A model generated the notes under the pieces. It did not search any database. It worked only from the letters and a program-made list of their open reading frames with translations, and was not told the origin of the DNA. The position numbers were made by a program, and so were the translations under genes. A DNA stretch of 43,611 nt from Pseudolabrys sp. (lineage in GTDB: Bacteria > Pseudomonadota > Alphaproteobacteria > Rhizobiales > Xanthobacteraceae), in the NCBI GenBank assembly GCA_022843325.1, contig JALHNV010000023.1, positions 1-43,611 on the forward strand, read 5' to 3'. Below are positions 10,870-19,255 of this stretch, piece after piece; the stretch's first letter is position 1, and every line of letters begins with the position of its first letter.

Positions 10870-11814
10870 GTGCGCCTGCTTCGCATCGTCCCCGACGACA
10901 CTAAATTCGACTTCATGCGCTTCAGGCGCATCAGCTTTCCTATTTCGGCTTTGGCGTCGATCGCGGCAATTGCGCTGTATTTCTTTATAGGCCTGAACTT
11001 CGGAATCGATTTCAAGGGCGGCACGCTGCTTGAGGTGCGTTCGCTCTCCGGCCCGGCCGATCTTGCCAAGATGCGTGCGTCGCTCACCTCGCTCGACCTG
11101 GGCGACGTGCAGTTGCAGCAGTTCGGCGGACCAACGGATGTGCTGATCCGCATCGCCGAGCAGCCGGGCGGCGACGCCGCACAACAGGCGGCGGTGCAGA
11201 AGGTGCGCGCCGCGCTTGGCGAAGGCATCGATTATCGGCGCGTCGAGGTGGTCGGCCCGCGCGTATCCAATGAACTCCTGTCCTACGGCGTCATCGGCCT
11301 CGGTCTGGCGATCTTCGGCATTCTGATCTACCTGTGGTTCCGGTTCGAGTGGCAATTCGCGCTCGGCGCCATGCTCGCCAACGTGCACGATCTGGTGCTG
11401 ACGCTCGGCTTCATGGCGCTGTTCCAGATCGACTTCGACATCACCAGCATCGCAGCGCTGTTGACCATTCTGGGCTATTCGCTGAACGACACCGTGGTTA
11501 TTTACGACCGCATCCGCGAAATGCTGCGGCGCTACAAGCGCATGCCGATGCCGGATATGCTCAATGCGTCGATCAATTCGACGCTGTCGCGCTCGATCAT
11601 CACCCACGTCACGACCAGCCTGGCGCTGCTGGCGCTGTACATGTTTGGCGGCACGGCGATCCACAGCTTCGCCGCGACGATGCTGTTTGGCGTGGTTCTG
11701 GTCGGCACCTACACGTCGATCTTCATCGCCGCGCCGATCCTCATCTATCTCGGCGTGGGCTATGGCCGCGAGCACGGCAAAGGCGACGACGCCGAGACGA
11801 AGGCCCGGCCTTAG
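10870..11814 (+). CDS. secF: Protein translocase subunit SecF
   Basis: Partner of SecD in the proton-driven SecDF motor. The 314-aa product has one N-terminal helix, the family motif GIDFKGGTLLEV, a short periplasmic domain and five C-terminal transmembrane helices. The last contain GYSLNDTVVIYDRIRE and LSRSIITHVTT. The start is a GTG 10 bases after the secD stop and gives the standard MRLLRIVPDDT N terminus. It is followed after two bases by the Mth938-like gene, so translation of the two is probably coupled. Confidence 0.96.
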   Translation: MRLLRIVPDDTKFDFMRFRRISFPISALASIAAIALYFFIGLNFGIDFKGGTLLEVRSLSGPADLAKMRASLTSLDLGDVQLQQFGGPTDVLIRIAEQPGGDAAQQAAVQKVRAALGEGIDYRRVEVVGPRVSNELLSYGVIGLGLAIFGILIYLWFRFEWQFALGAMLANVHDLVLTLGFMALFQIDFDITSIAALLTILGYSLNDTVVIYDRIREMLRRYKRMPMPDMLNASINSTLSRSIITHVTTSLALLALYMFGGTAIHSFAATMLFGVVLVGTYTSIFIAAPILIYLGVGYGREHGKGDDAETKARP

Positions 11815-11816
11815 CG

Positions 11817-12200
11817 ATGGCGGGCGGGACCGATGCCCCGCATCTGCCGAACCCGGCGCCGATCGACTCCTATGGCAATGGCGGTTTCCGCTTTGGCGGC
11901 ATGTCGCACCGTGGCTCTCTGCTATGCATGCCGGACGGAATCTGGGCTTGGGCGATTTCCGACAAAAGCGAGCTGAATGAATCCGCGCTTTCGGCAGCGT
12001 TGGCGCGCGCCGCGGCGCTGGATCTCTTCCTGATCGGTGCCGGCCGCGATCCCTGGCCGCTGCCCGCGCATCTGCGCGAGCGGTTTCGCGACGCCGGCCT
12101 GCCGGTCGATAGCATGACGACGGGTGCCGCGGCGCAGACCTATAATATCCTGCTCGGCGAGGGCCGCCGTGTCGGCGCCGGTCTGATCGCCGTCGATTGA
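11817..12200 (+). CDS. Mth938-like domain protein (NDUFAF3-type)
   Basis: A 127-aa protein of the Mth938/DUF498 family. Family features are the N-terminal IDSYGNGGFRFGG strand pair, the GxxGxDPWPLP-like segment (GAGRDPWPLP) and the C-terminal TYNILLGEGRRVGAGLIAV. The eukaryotic member NDUFAF3 helps assemble mitochondrial respiratory complex I; bacterial function is not settled. The ATG lies two bases after the secF stop. The next gene encodes a squalene/phytoene-synthase-like protein related to NDUFAF6, another complex I assembly factor, so this placement after SecDF is suggestive of a shared membrane-assembly role. Confidence 0.88.
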   Translation: MAGGTDAPHLPNPAPIDSYGNGGFRFGGMSHRGSLLCMPDGIWAWAISDKSELNESALSAALARAAALDLFLIGAGRDPWPLPAHLRERFRDAGLPVDSMTTGAAAQTYNILLGEGRRVGAGLIAVD

Positions 12201-12214
12201 GCTATAACGGTCGG

Positions 12215-13060
12215 ATGCAGACGAATTACGAATATTGCGCGGCATTGGTGCGCGAGGCGGACCGCGACCGCTATCTGGCGGCCTTGTTTGCGCCTGCCGA
12301 GCATCGCAACGGACTTTTCGCCCTCTACGCCTTCAACGTCGAAATCGCGCGGGTGCGGGACGTCGCACGCGAGCCGATGCCGGGCGAGATCCGGTTGCAA
12401 TGGTGGCGCGAAGCGCTCGCCGGCGAGCGCGGCGGCGAAGCGGCGGCGCATCCGGTGGCGGCATCGTTGCTCGATACGCTCTCTCGCTACGGCTTTGTTG
12501 CGGCGCCGCTGCTGGAGCTGATCGACGCGCATACCTTCGATCTCTACGACGAGCCGATGCCAAGCGCCGGCGCGCTGGAATTATACGGCATCCGCACCCA
12601 GTCGCCCGTGTTCGCGATAGCGGCCGGGATCCTTCGGGCCGGCACGCCGGTGGAAGAACTGGCGACGCTGGATGTCAGCATCGCCTATGCGCTCGGTCAG
12701 GTGCTGAGCCGGTTCGGCCAGCATGCCGCGCGGCGGCAGTTGTACGTCCCGCTTGACCTGCTGGAGCGGCACGGCGTCGATGTCAGCACGATCTTTGCCG
12801 GTCAGACGAGTGCTGGGCTTTCGGCGGCGCTGGCGGAACTGCACGATATTGCCCGGCACCATCTCGCCGCGGCGCAGAGCACGTTTGCGGCCGCGCCGGC
12901 GGAAGGATTGCCCGCCATGTTGCCGGTTGCGCTGGTGGGGCCGCTGCTGCGCCGCATGGCCGGGGCCGATCCGTTCCGCTTCGAGCCGTTGCCGGCCTGG
13001 CGGCGCCAGTGGCAGCTGTGGCGCGCCGCGCGCGATCCACGGCGGATATTCGCCGCGTAG
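12215..13060 (+). CDS. Squalene/phytoene synthase-family protein (NDUFAF6-type)
   Basis: A 281-aa all-helical protein of the trans-isoprenyl-diphosphate synthase fold. The N terminus (YEYCAALVREADRDRYLAAL, FALYAFNVEIARVRD, RLQWWREAL) and the middle YALGQVLSRFGQHAARRQLYVPLDLL follow the squalene/phytoene synthase pattern. The two Asp-rich metal-binding motifs of true synthases (DxxxD) are not clearly preserved. It is closer in character to the NDUFAF6-like branch than to an isoprenoid enzyme. The ATG at 12215 is 14 bases after the previous stop; a TTG at 12197 would overlap it. The stop codon abuts the stop of convergent trmFO with no spacer. Confidence 0.82.
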   Translation: MQTNYEYCAALVREADRDRYLAALFAPAEHRNGLFALYAFNVEIARVRDVAREPMPGEIRLQWWREALAGERGGEAAAHPVAASLLDTLSRYGFVAAPLLELIDAHTFDLYDEPMPSAGALELYGIRTQSPVFAIAAGILRAGTPVEELATLDVSIAYALGQVLSRFGQHAARRQLYVPLDLLERHGVDVSTIFAGQTSAGLSAALAELHDIARHHLAAAQSTFAAAPAEGLPAMLPVALVGPLLRRMAGADPFRFEPLPAWRRQWQLWRAARDPRRIFAA

Positions 13061-14485
13061 CTATTCCGCCGCCGCCGGCAAGTCGCCGCCGATCCAGCGT
13101 TCCAGATCGGCCATGGCGCGCTGGCTGAGCTGCGCCTTGCGCGCCAGGTTTTTGGCCGAGCCCCGGCCGTATTTGCGACCTTCGCGGTCATAGACTGGCG
13201 GCTCCGCGATCGGCGGGAACAGACCGAAGTTGATATTCATCGGCTGAAACGACGACGGGCCGGCGTCGATGGCGTCGATATGGCCGCCGGTGATGTGCGC
13301 CAGCAGGGCGCCATGCGCCGTCGTGGGCGGAGGCGGAACGACGGTCTCGCCGCGGCGCTCCGCGGCGGCAAAGCGCGCCGCCAGCAGGCCAATGGCGGCG
13401 GATTCGACGTAGCCTTCGCAGCCGGTGATCTGGCCGGCAAAGCGCCAGGCGGGCCGCGTCTTCAGCCGCAGCGTTGCGTCGAGCAGCTTTGGCGAGTTCA
13501 GGAACGTGTTGCGGTGCAGGCCGCCGAGGCGGGCGAACTCGGCCTGTTCGAGGCCCGGGATGGTGCGGAAGATGCGCACCTGCTCGCCGTGCTTCAGCTT
13601 GGTCTGGAAGCCGACCATGTTGAACAGCGTGCCCAGCTTGTTGTCCTGGCGGAGCTGTACCACGGCGTAAGACTTCACATCGGGCGCGCGCGGATTGGTC
13701 AGGCCGAACGGCTTCATCGGCCCGTGCCGCAAGGTCTCGCGGCCACGCTCGGCCATCACTTCTATCGGAAGGCAGCCGTTGAAATAGGGCGTGTCGGCTT
13801 CCCACTCCTTGAAAGACGTCTTGTCGCCTGACAGCAGCGCATCGATGAAGGCGTCGTACTGCTCGCGCGACAGCGGGCAGTTGATGTAATCGGCGCCCGA
13901 CCCGCCCGGGCCGGCCTTGTCGTAGCGCGACTGAAACCAGGCCTGCTCCATGTCGATGGAGTCTTTGTGCACGATCGGCGCGATGGCGTCGAAGAAGGCG
14001 AGGGCGTCTTCGCCGGTCATTTTACGGATGGTGGCGGCCAGATCCGGCGAGGTCAGCGGCCCGGTGGCGATAATGACGCTATCCCAATCCTCCGGCGGCA
14101 CGGCGACTTCGCCGCGCTCCAGCGTGATGAGCGGATGGCCGGCAAGCTTTTCCGACACGGCGGCGGAAAACGCGTCACGGTCGACCGCCAGTGCGCCGCC
14201 CGCCGGAACTTGGTTCAGGTCGGCGGTCTGCATCACCAGCGACGACAGCCGCCGCATTTCGGCATGCAGCAGCCCGACGGCGTTGTGGTCCTTGTCGTCG
14301 GATCGGAATGAATTGGAGCAGACCAGTTCGGCATAGCCGTCGGTCTTGTGAGCCGCGGTCTCGCGCAACGGTCGCATCTCGTGCAGCGTCACGGGAATGC
14401 CGCATTGCGCCAGTTGCCAGGCGGCCTCGGAGCCCGCAAGACCGCCGCCGATGATGTGGACGGGTTGAATTTGATCTGTTGTCAT
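13061..14485 (-). CDS. trmFO: Methylenetetrahydrofolate--tRNA-(uracil-5-)-methyltransferase TrmFO
   Basis: FAD- and folate-dependent enzyme that makes 5-methyluridine at position 54 of tRNAs. The 474-aa product begins with a Rossmann FAD-binding motif [12 protein letters not shown] (11-22). It contains the family sequences [18 protein letters not shown], the C-terminal [14 protein letters not shown] and the [10 protein letters not shown] motif. Length is normal. It converges with the squalene-synthase-like gene, their stop codons touching at 13060/13061, and is divergent from the secreted-protein gene starting at 14552. Confidence 0.96.
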   Translation of the reverse strand: MTTDQIQPVHIIGGGLAGSEAAWQLAQCGIPVTLHEMRPLRETAAHKTDGYAELVCSNSFRSDDKDHNAVGLLHAEMRRLSSLVMQTADLNQVPAGGALAVDRDAFSAAVSEKLAGHPLITLERGEVAVPPEDWDSVIIATGPLTSPDLAATIRKMTGEDALAFFDAIAPIVHKDSIDMEQAWFQSRYDKAGPGGSGADYINCPLSREQYDAFIDALLSGDKTSFKEWEADTPYFNGCLPIEVMAERGRETLRHGPMKPFGLTNPRAPDVKSYAVVQLRQDNKLGTLFNMVGFQTKLKHGEQVRIFRTIPGLEQAEFARLGGLHRNTFLNSPKLLDATLRLKTRPAWRFAGQITGCEGYVESAAIGLLAARFAAAERRGETVVPPPPTTAHGALLAHITGGHIDAIDAGPSSFQPMNINFGLFPPIAEPPVYDREGRKYGRGSAKNLARKAQLSQRAMADLERWIGGDLPAAAE

Positions 14486-14551
14486 CGGATGATGGATACG
14501 ACGTCAGGCCAACGGCAGCAATGGTTCCATTCCGGGGGGTATGGGCAAAGG

Positions 14552-15193
14552 ATGTCGCACGTGCGTTGCCATACGAAAATTTTTGCGGCGGCTTTGTTGC
14601 TCGGCGCAGCCGCGGTTCAATCCATGGTGCCGGCCTTTGCCGCCGGCCGCGCCGAGGTCATCGCCGCGACCTACAGCACCTATTCGGTGCTGCCGCCAAC
14701 CACGCGTTTGCTGGTGGTGTGTTACGGCTTCGATTGCAATTACCGCGCCGAGGTGGCTCTGACCGACGCCGACCGCGCCGCATTGGCGAAACTGCTGAAC
14801 GCCGGCAAGGCCTCGGCGGCGGCAGAGCGTCAGGCGTTGGGCCGGGCCGGTGCCTGGTTCGACCGGCGCATCGGGAGCACGACGGGAACACAGGGGCATA
14901 TCGCGCGCGCGGGCATCAGGCACATGTTCGATACCGGCCAGTTCGACTGCATCGACTCCAGCCGCAACATGACCAGCCTGCTGCTGGTGCTCGACGAGCT
15001 CAAGCTGTTGCGCCATCACAGCGTCGAGGTGCCGGTTTCCCGCGGTCTGCTGATTGACGGCAGGCCGGTGCATGTGTCGGCCGTCATAAGCGAAAATGCG
15101 TCAGGCACGCGTTGGACCGTTGATCCCTGGACGAGAGCCTACGGGCAGGCGCCGGAAATCATGCCGCTGGCGCGCTGGATGACGCTCAACTGA
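14552..15193 (+). CDS. Secreted protein with possible Cys-His-Asp triad, function unknown
   Basis: A 213-aa protein with a clear signal peptide: basic start, hydrophobic core at about 9-26 and an AFA-A cleavage pattern near residue 30. I recognise it as a conserved alphaproteobacterial family without a named function. Three conserved-looking spots are FDCIDSSRN (Cys133), RPVHVSAVI (His174) and WTVDPW (Asp191). Their order and spacing recall the transglutaminase / NlpC-like papain fold, which suggests a periplasmic cysteine hydrolase or transferase; that is inference. The ATG at 14552 is used because it places the signal peptide correctly and has AAAGG upstream. A strong terminator follows. 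Confidence 0.75.
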   Translation: MSHVRCHTKIFAAALLLGAAAVQSMVPAFAAGRAEVIAATYSTYSVLPPTTRLLVVCYGFDCNYRAEVALTDADRAALAKLLNAGKASAAAERQALGRAGAWFDRRIGSTTGTQGHIARAGIRHMFDTGQFDCIDSSRNMTSLLLVLDELKLLRHHSVEVPVSRGLLIDGRPVHVSAVISENASGTRWTVDPWTRAYGQAPEIMPLARWMTLN

Positions 15194-15211
15194 CGGCCCA
15201 TCGCGGACAAC

Positions 15212-15246
15212 AAAAAACGCCCGCGCAGTACGCGCGGGCGTTTTTT
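15212..15246. terminator. Bidirectional rho-independent terminator
   Basis: AAAAAACGCCCGCGC (15212-15226) and GCGCGGGCGTTTTTT (15232-15246) form a perfect 15-bp stem with a 5-base loop, and the flanking A/T tracts work in both directions. It separates the plus-strand secreted-protein gene from the minus-strand DUF1127 gene. Confidence 0.92.
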
Positions 15247-15270
15247 AGGTATTGCCGCAATTACGTAAGC

Positions 15271-15426
15271 TTAGTCCTGGTGGGCGGCGTTCCAGGCCAC
15301 GCGCGGGATATCCGAGCGGCTGATGCCGATGTCGGCGAGTTCGCGGTCGCCGAGGCGGGACAGTTCGCTCAGGCTCTGGTTGTAGCGCTTCCAGGAGTGG
15401 ATGAGGCCGATGAGGGAGGTCAGCAT
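15271..15426 (-). CDS. DUF1127 small protein
   Basis: A 51-aa protein of the DUF1127 (YjiS-like) family, typical of alphaproteobacteria. The N-terminal half (MLTSLIGLIHSWKRYNQ) is amphipathic and basic, and the C-terminal half holds the signature LSRLGDRELADIGISRSDI. Some family members act in RNA maturation and carbon or phosphate metabolism or in stress responses; this one's role is unknown. The start ATG has AGAGAA upstream and the long 5' gap contains a CtrA-type box. The shared terminator lies 25 bases after the stop. Confidence 0.9.
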   Translation of the reverse strand: MLTSLIGLIHSWKRYNQSLSELSRLGDRELADIGISRSDIPRVAWNAAHQD

Positions 15427-15923
15427 GGTCGTTCTCTTTCTGGTCATGTCACCGGCTCGCGCCGATGAATCTCGTTGGTTGCAAAATAGTCCCGTCTGGG
15501 AACTTGAGTAGCGGTATTGTTGCGGCGCAGCAGTGCGTTTAATGCATGGCTTAACTGACTGTTAATAAAGATGAAACGCCGGGAGAGCGCAAAGTCGAGC
15601 CCAGCAGCGGCGGAAAAGTCAGGCTGCGACGCTGTTTCATCCGCCGAAATCGGAGGTATTTCGGTGATCAAGGGCGAAGGTGAGCCGTTAACGGTCGAAA
15701 CTGTGCCATCAGAGCAGGATTCTCGCATTTTCAGGTCCACCGCAGTATGCGTCTGCTGCATCGGTCGCTATTTTCAGGCGAAAACGGCTCGAATTCGCGC
15801 CGGATCAGGAGTTATCGCTTCGCCCTGGCCGGTGTAGATTGTCATCGAAGGGGAGGCCGATTCATGCCGATGCTGCCGCGACCTGCGCCGTTTTCCGGCG
15901 GCGGCCGCTGAGACTTTCTGGCC
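15427..15923. other. 497-bp intergenic region
   Basis: Between the divergent DUF1127 and MFS genes. It contains the CtrA-type box and presumably the promoters of both genes. Two overlapping open frames in it (15571-15837 plus, 15444-15761 minus) have no recognisable family and no coding character that I would trust. Nothing else is evident. Confidence 0.5.
15551..15565. promoter_or_regulatory. Candidate CtrA box (TTAA-N7-TTAA)
   Basis: TTAA (15551-15554), CTGACTG, TTAA (15562-15565) is an exact full CtrA consensus. A third TTAA at 15539-15542 lies eight bases before it. The site is 125 bases upstream of the DUF1127 start and about 360 bases upstream of the MFS gene. An exact 8-base gapped match in GC-rich DNA is suggestive but not proof of binding. 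Confidence 0.45.
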
Positions 15924-17129
15924 GTGCCTGCAAGCCCAATTGACCGCCGTGCCGTCGTTGCAGCGCTTGGTGTCGTCCAGATCCTGGCCTGGGGCACGTC
16001 GTTCTATTTTCCGGCGGTTTTTGCCGTAGCCATCGTCGCCGATACCGGCTGGTCGCTCGCCTGGGTGGTCAGCGGCACCTCGATCGCGCTGCTGTGTGCC
16101 GGGCTGATCTCCCCGCAGGTCGGTCGCATTATCGAACGCCACGGTGGCCGGCCGGTGCTGCTGGCCAGTTCGCTCTTGTTCACGGCCGGCCTTGCTGTCG
16201 CCGGCTTGGCGCCAACGCTGTCCCTCTATCTTATCGGCTGGGTGCTGATCGGCCTCGGCATGGGCACCGGGCTCTATGATGCGGTGTTTGCCGCGCTGGG
16301 CCGGATGTATGGCAGCGAAGCGCGCCGGTCGATCACCAACCTGACCTTGTTCGGCGGCTTCGCCAGCACCATCTGCTGGCCGCTCAGCGCCTTCATGATT
16401 GAACATATCGGCTGGCGTTATGCCTGTCTGGTCTATGCGGCGATCCATCTCGCCGTCGCGCTGCCGTTGCAGATGGCGGTGGTGCGCAAGGCGCCCGCGC
16501 ATGCCGATACGGTGGCGGCGCCGAACGCGGACGGCACGCCCGCAACGCCTGCGCGCATCGACAACGAGACCGCGATCTTTGCGCTGCTGGCGCTGATCCT
16601 GTCGATCGCCGCCGGCATCGGCTCGATCGTCATTGTCAATTTCATGATCTTCCTGCAGGCGAGGGGCCTGGACTACGCCTCGGCAGTAGCGCTGGGCGCC
16701 TTGTTCGGTCCTGCCCAGGTCGGCGCCCGGGTGGTCGAGCGACTGTTCGGCACGCACTACCATCCGATCTGGACCATGATCGTCTGCTGCGCGCTGATGG
16801 CGATCGGTCTTCTGTTGCTGCTCTTCTACTTCCCGTTCCTGCTGCTGGTCATCTTGCTCTACGGCGCGGGCTACGGCATTTCCTGGATCGGCCGCGGTAC
16901 GCTGCCGCTGGCGCTGTTTGGCCCGGTGCGGTTTCCGCGGCTGATGGGCAAGCTGGCGTTCCCCAGCCTGATCGTGCAGGCGGCGGCGCCGTCGGCCGGC
17001 GCCTGGCTGATCCAGGTCAGCGGCGCGGATGCGACCATCGCCGTATTGACGGTGCTGGCGCTGATCAATGTGGTGCTGATCGGCGTTCTGTGGTTGATCT
17101 GCCGGGCGCGGCTCGCATCGGGGACCTGA
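15924..17129 (+). CDS. Major facilitator superfamily transporter
   Basis: A 401-aa integral membrane protein with about twelve hydrophobic segments. MFS features include the loop 2-3 motif-A-like VGRIIERHGGRPVLL (about 70-85) and a hydrophilic central loop near residue 190 (MAVVRKAPAHADTVAAPN) between two six-helix halves. The substrate cannot be told. The start is a GTG at 15924. The ATG of the MaoC-like gene follows the stop after two bases, so the two are probably co-translated. Confidence 0.88.
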   Translation: MPASPIDRRAVVAALGVVQILAWGTSFYFPAVFAVAIVADTGWSLAWVVSGTSIALLCAGLISPQVGRIIERHGGRPVLLASSLLFTAGLAVAGLAPTLSLYLIGWVLIGLGMGTGLYDAVFAALGRMYGSEARRSITNLTLFGGFASTICWPLSAFMIEHIGWRYACLVYAAIHLAVALPLQMAVVRKAPAHADTVAAPNADGTPATPARIDNETAIFALLALILSIAAGIGSIVIVNFMIFLQARGLDYASAVALGALFGPAQVGARVVERLFGTHYHPIWTMIVCCALMAIGLLLLLFYFPFLLLVILLYGAGYGISWIGRGTLPLALFGPVRFPRLMGKLAFPSLIVQAAAPSAGAWLIQVSGADATIAVLTVLALINVVLIGVLWLICRARLASGT

Positions 17130-17131
17130 GC

Positions 17132-17587
17132 ATGCTGACATTGCGCACGCTGTATTTCGAAGATCTGTCGGTCGGCATGAGCGAGCGCCTGACCAAGACC
17201 GTTGCCTCGTCCGACGTGGTCGGGTTCGCCGAAGTCACCGGCGACCGCAATCCGATCCATCTGTCCGAACACTTTGCCGCCAAGACGCCGTTCGGCACCC
17301 GCATCGCGCACGGGCTCTATACTGCCAGCCTGATTTCGGCCGTGCTCGGCACACGGCTGCCGGGGCCGGGCGCCATCTATATTTCACAGACGCTGAACTT
17401 CCGCGCGCCGGTGAAGATCGGCGACACCATCGACGTCGATGTCACGGTCGCCGAACTGATGCCGGAGAAATTCCGCGCACGGCTGACCTGCACCTGCTCG
17501 GTCGATGGCGACGCGGTGCTCGACGGCGAGGCCTGGGTCAAGGTGCCGTCGAACGCCGGCGGCGGCCGGCCGCTGCCGCGGATATAG
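17132..17587 (+). CDS. MaoC-family dehydratase (enoyl-CoA hydratase type)
   Basis: A 151-aa single hot-dog-fold protein of the (R)-specific enoyl-CoA hydratase / MaoC family. The hydratase signature is complete: FAEVTGDRNPIHLSEHFA contains the catalytic Asp and His, followed by the overhanging segment FGTRIAHGLYTASLISAVLG. The C-terminal half has the LNFRAPVKIGDTIDV strand pattern. It probably hydrates short or medium enoyl-CoA esters in fatty acid or polyhydroxyalkanoate metabolism; the exact substrate is unknown. It starts two bases after the MFS stop. Confidence 0.92.
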   Translation: MLTLRTLYFEDLSVGMSERLTKTVASSDVVGFAEVTGDRNPIHLSEHFAAKTPFGTRIAHGLYTASLISAVLGTRLPGPGAIYISQTLNFRAPVKIGDTIDVDVTVAELMPEKFRARLTCTCSVDGDAVLDGEAWVKVPSNAGGGRPLPRI

Positions 17588-17707
17588 CCGGTCGTCGCGT
17601 ATCACGTCGCGATCGCGTGAGCGGATCGTGACGACACCCTCAGCGGCAAAAATGCTACCACGCACTCCGGAGGCGGAAACAATGGTCTGCGCAGTGCGGA
17701 AGTCGTC

Positions 17708-18571
17708 ATGACGGGAATCTGGGAGTTATGGCGCGACCGCCGTGGCCGGCTGTCACCGCTGCGCCTTGCGGTGCTGGCGCTGCTGCTGTTGCCGCTGGCC
17801 AAGGCGCTTTACGACGCCGGCGCCATCGCCAACGGCGCGCGGCCCCTCAACGACCTCATCCACCGCACCGGGTTCTGGGCGCTGGTGTTTCTCGGCGTCA
17901 CGCTGGCGGTGACGCCGTTCCGCCGCATCGCTCGCTACGGCAACCTGATCGACGTGCGGCGCATGCTCGGCGTCGCCACGTTCCTGTACGCCGCCGCGCA
18001 CATTGCGCTGTTCTTCGCCGACCAGAGCTATGACCTCGGCAAGTTCGTCACCGAAATCACCAAGCGCGTGTATCTCATCGTCGGCGGCGTCGCATTTCTG
18101 GGGCTGGCCGTGCTGGCCGTTACCTCGACCGATGGCATGGTCCGGCGCCTCGGCGGCCTGCGCTGGCGGCGGCTGCATCAGGCGACTTACGTCATCGCGC
18201 TGCTGGCGCTGGTGCACTATTTCCAGCAGACGAAGGCCGACCTCACGGTGCCGGTGTTCGCCGCCGGGCTGTTCCTGTGGCTGATCGGCTACCGGCTCGT
18301 CGCCTGGCGGCAAGGCTCAAGCGAGTTGTCGACCCTGAGCCTGCTCGCACTCACGATTGCCGTGTCGCTGCTGACGCTGATCGGCGAAGCGTTGGGTGTA
18401 GCGATTGCGTTCCGGGTATCACCGCTGCTGGTGCTGGAGACGGCCTTTGATATCGAGGTCGGCATCCGTCCGGCGTGGCAGGTGCTGGCGGCAGGATTAG
18501 TGGTCGTGGCAGTGGATGCCGTCCGCGCACGCACGGTGAGGCCGCGGGTGCGACCCGCCGCGGCGGAGTAG
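17708..18571 (+). CDS. msrQ: MsrQ/YedZ-like haem-binding membrane protein
   Basis: A 287-aa membrane protein of the ferric-reductase-like / MsrQ family. MsrQ passes electrons from the quinone pool to the periplasmic methionine sulfoxide reductase MsrP. Family features are the N-terminal helix, FWALVFLGVTLAVTPFRRI, DVRRMLGVATFLYAAAHIALF and the loop LRWRRLHQATYVIALLALVHYF with haem-ligand His candidates. It is about 80 residues longer than E. coli MsrQ because of two or three extra C-terminal hydrophobic segments (about 205-280). No msrP is next to it, so the partner is elsewhere or the protein serves another reductase. Confidence 0.8.
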   Translation: MTGIWELWRDRRGRLSPLRLAVLALLLLPLAKALYDAGAIANGARPLNDLIHRTGFWALVFLGVTLAVTPFRRIARYGNLIDVRRMLGVATFLYAAAHIALFFADQSYDLGKFVTEITKRVYLIVGGVAFLGLAVLAVTSTDGMVRRLGGLRWRRLHQATYVIALLALVHYFQQTKADLTVPVFAAGLFLWLIGYRLVAWRQGSSELSTLSLLALTIAVSLLTLIGEALGVAIAFRVSPLLVLETAFDIEVGIRPAWQVLAAGLVVVAVDAVRARTVRPRVRPAAAE

Positions 18572-18582
18572 AGGGTAACCGC

Positions 18583-19059
18583 CTACGCCTTCACCGGCCG
18601 GTCGCGCCGGATTTCCTGGTTTCGTACCAGCCAGTAGACCGCGCCCAACGCCAGGATCGACGCCGCAAGCGCCAGCAAATGCAAGGCATCCGTCGCGGAC
18701 AGGTCGATGATGATGATCTTGCGCACCACCGCCAGCAGAGCAATCAGTATCACGGTGCGCACCTGCACGACGCCGTCGCGACGTTCTGCCAGCACCAGCA
18801 GCGATCGTTTGAACTCGAGCGCGATGATCACGGTGAAGATCATGCCGAACACACGCTGGAACACGGCGTAGTCGGTCGGATCGAAGGTGCTGGTGAAGAT
18901 GCCGGCGAGGATGTTGAGCGCGAGGTGCCACAGCGCGAACACGATGATCACGGCGATCAGGCCGGTCAGGATCAGCACGCAGACCTGTTCGAATTTCTGG
19001 TAGAAGGTCAGCGGCGCGAAGGCCACCCGGAACTCGGCGAACTCTCTCCGCATCGACAT
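18583..19059 (-). CDS. PsiE-family membrane protein
   Basis: A 158-aa protein with four predicted transmembrane helices (about 24-48, 64-84, 98-116, 125-145). It resembles the phosphate-starvation-inducible PsiE family, including the FQRVFGMIFTVIIALEFKRS and RTVILIALLAVVRKIIIID segments. The biochemical role of PsiE is unknown. It converges with the msrQ-like gene, whose stop is 11 bases away. Confidence 0.82.
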   Translation of the reverse strand: MSMRREFAEFRVAFAPLTFYQKFEQVCVLILTGLIAVIIVFALWHLALNILAGIFTSTFDPTDYAVFQRVFGMIFTVIIALEFKRSLLVLAERRDGVVQVRTVILIALLAVVRKIIIIDLSATDALHLLALAASILALGAVYWLVRNQEIRRDRPVKA

Positions 19060-19255
19060 CGTCGACCCCTCTGGCCCGAGAAACGGTTCACCGCCAACCG
19101 GGACGAAGTGTCGGCGCTACTGGGGGGCCGCGCAAGCGGCCGGTGGGGTTACGCGCCGGAATATTGCGCGCCGCCGCCCGGGCCGGACATGGCCTTTGCC
19201 CCCGCCGCCGGGCGGCGACCTCGTCGTCATGCGATGGCGGACGCGCGCATCATTG

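Noticed and set aside
9919-11775. 618-codon minus-strand frame opposite secD/secF
   Set aside because: Spans two real genes on the other strand and has no membrane or domain features; a shadow.
15571-15837. 88-codon plus-strand frame in the DUF1127-MFS gap
   Set aside because: It overlaps an equally open minus-strand frame, has no recognised family or good ribosome-binding site, and the region looks regulatory.
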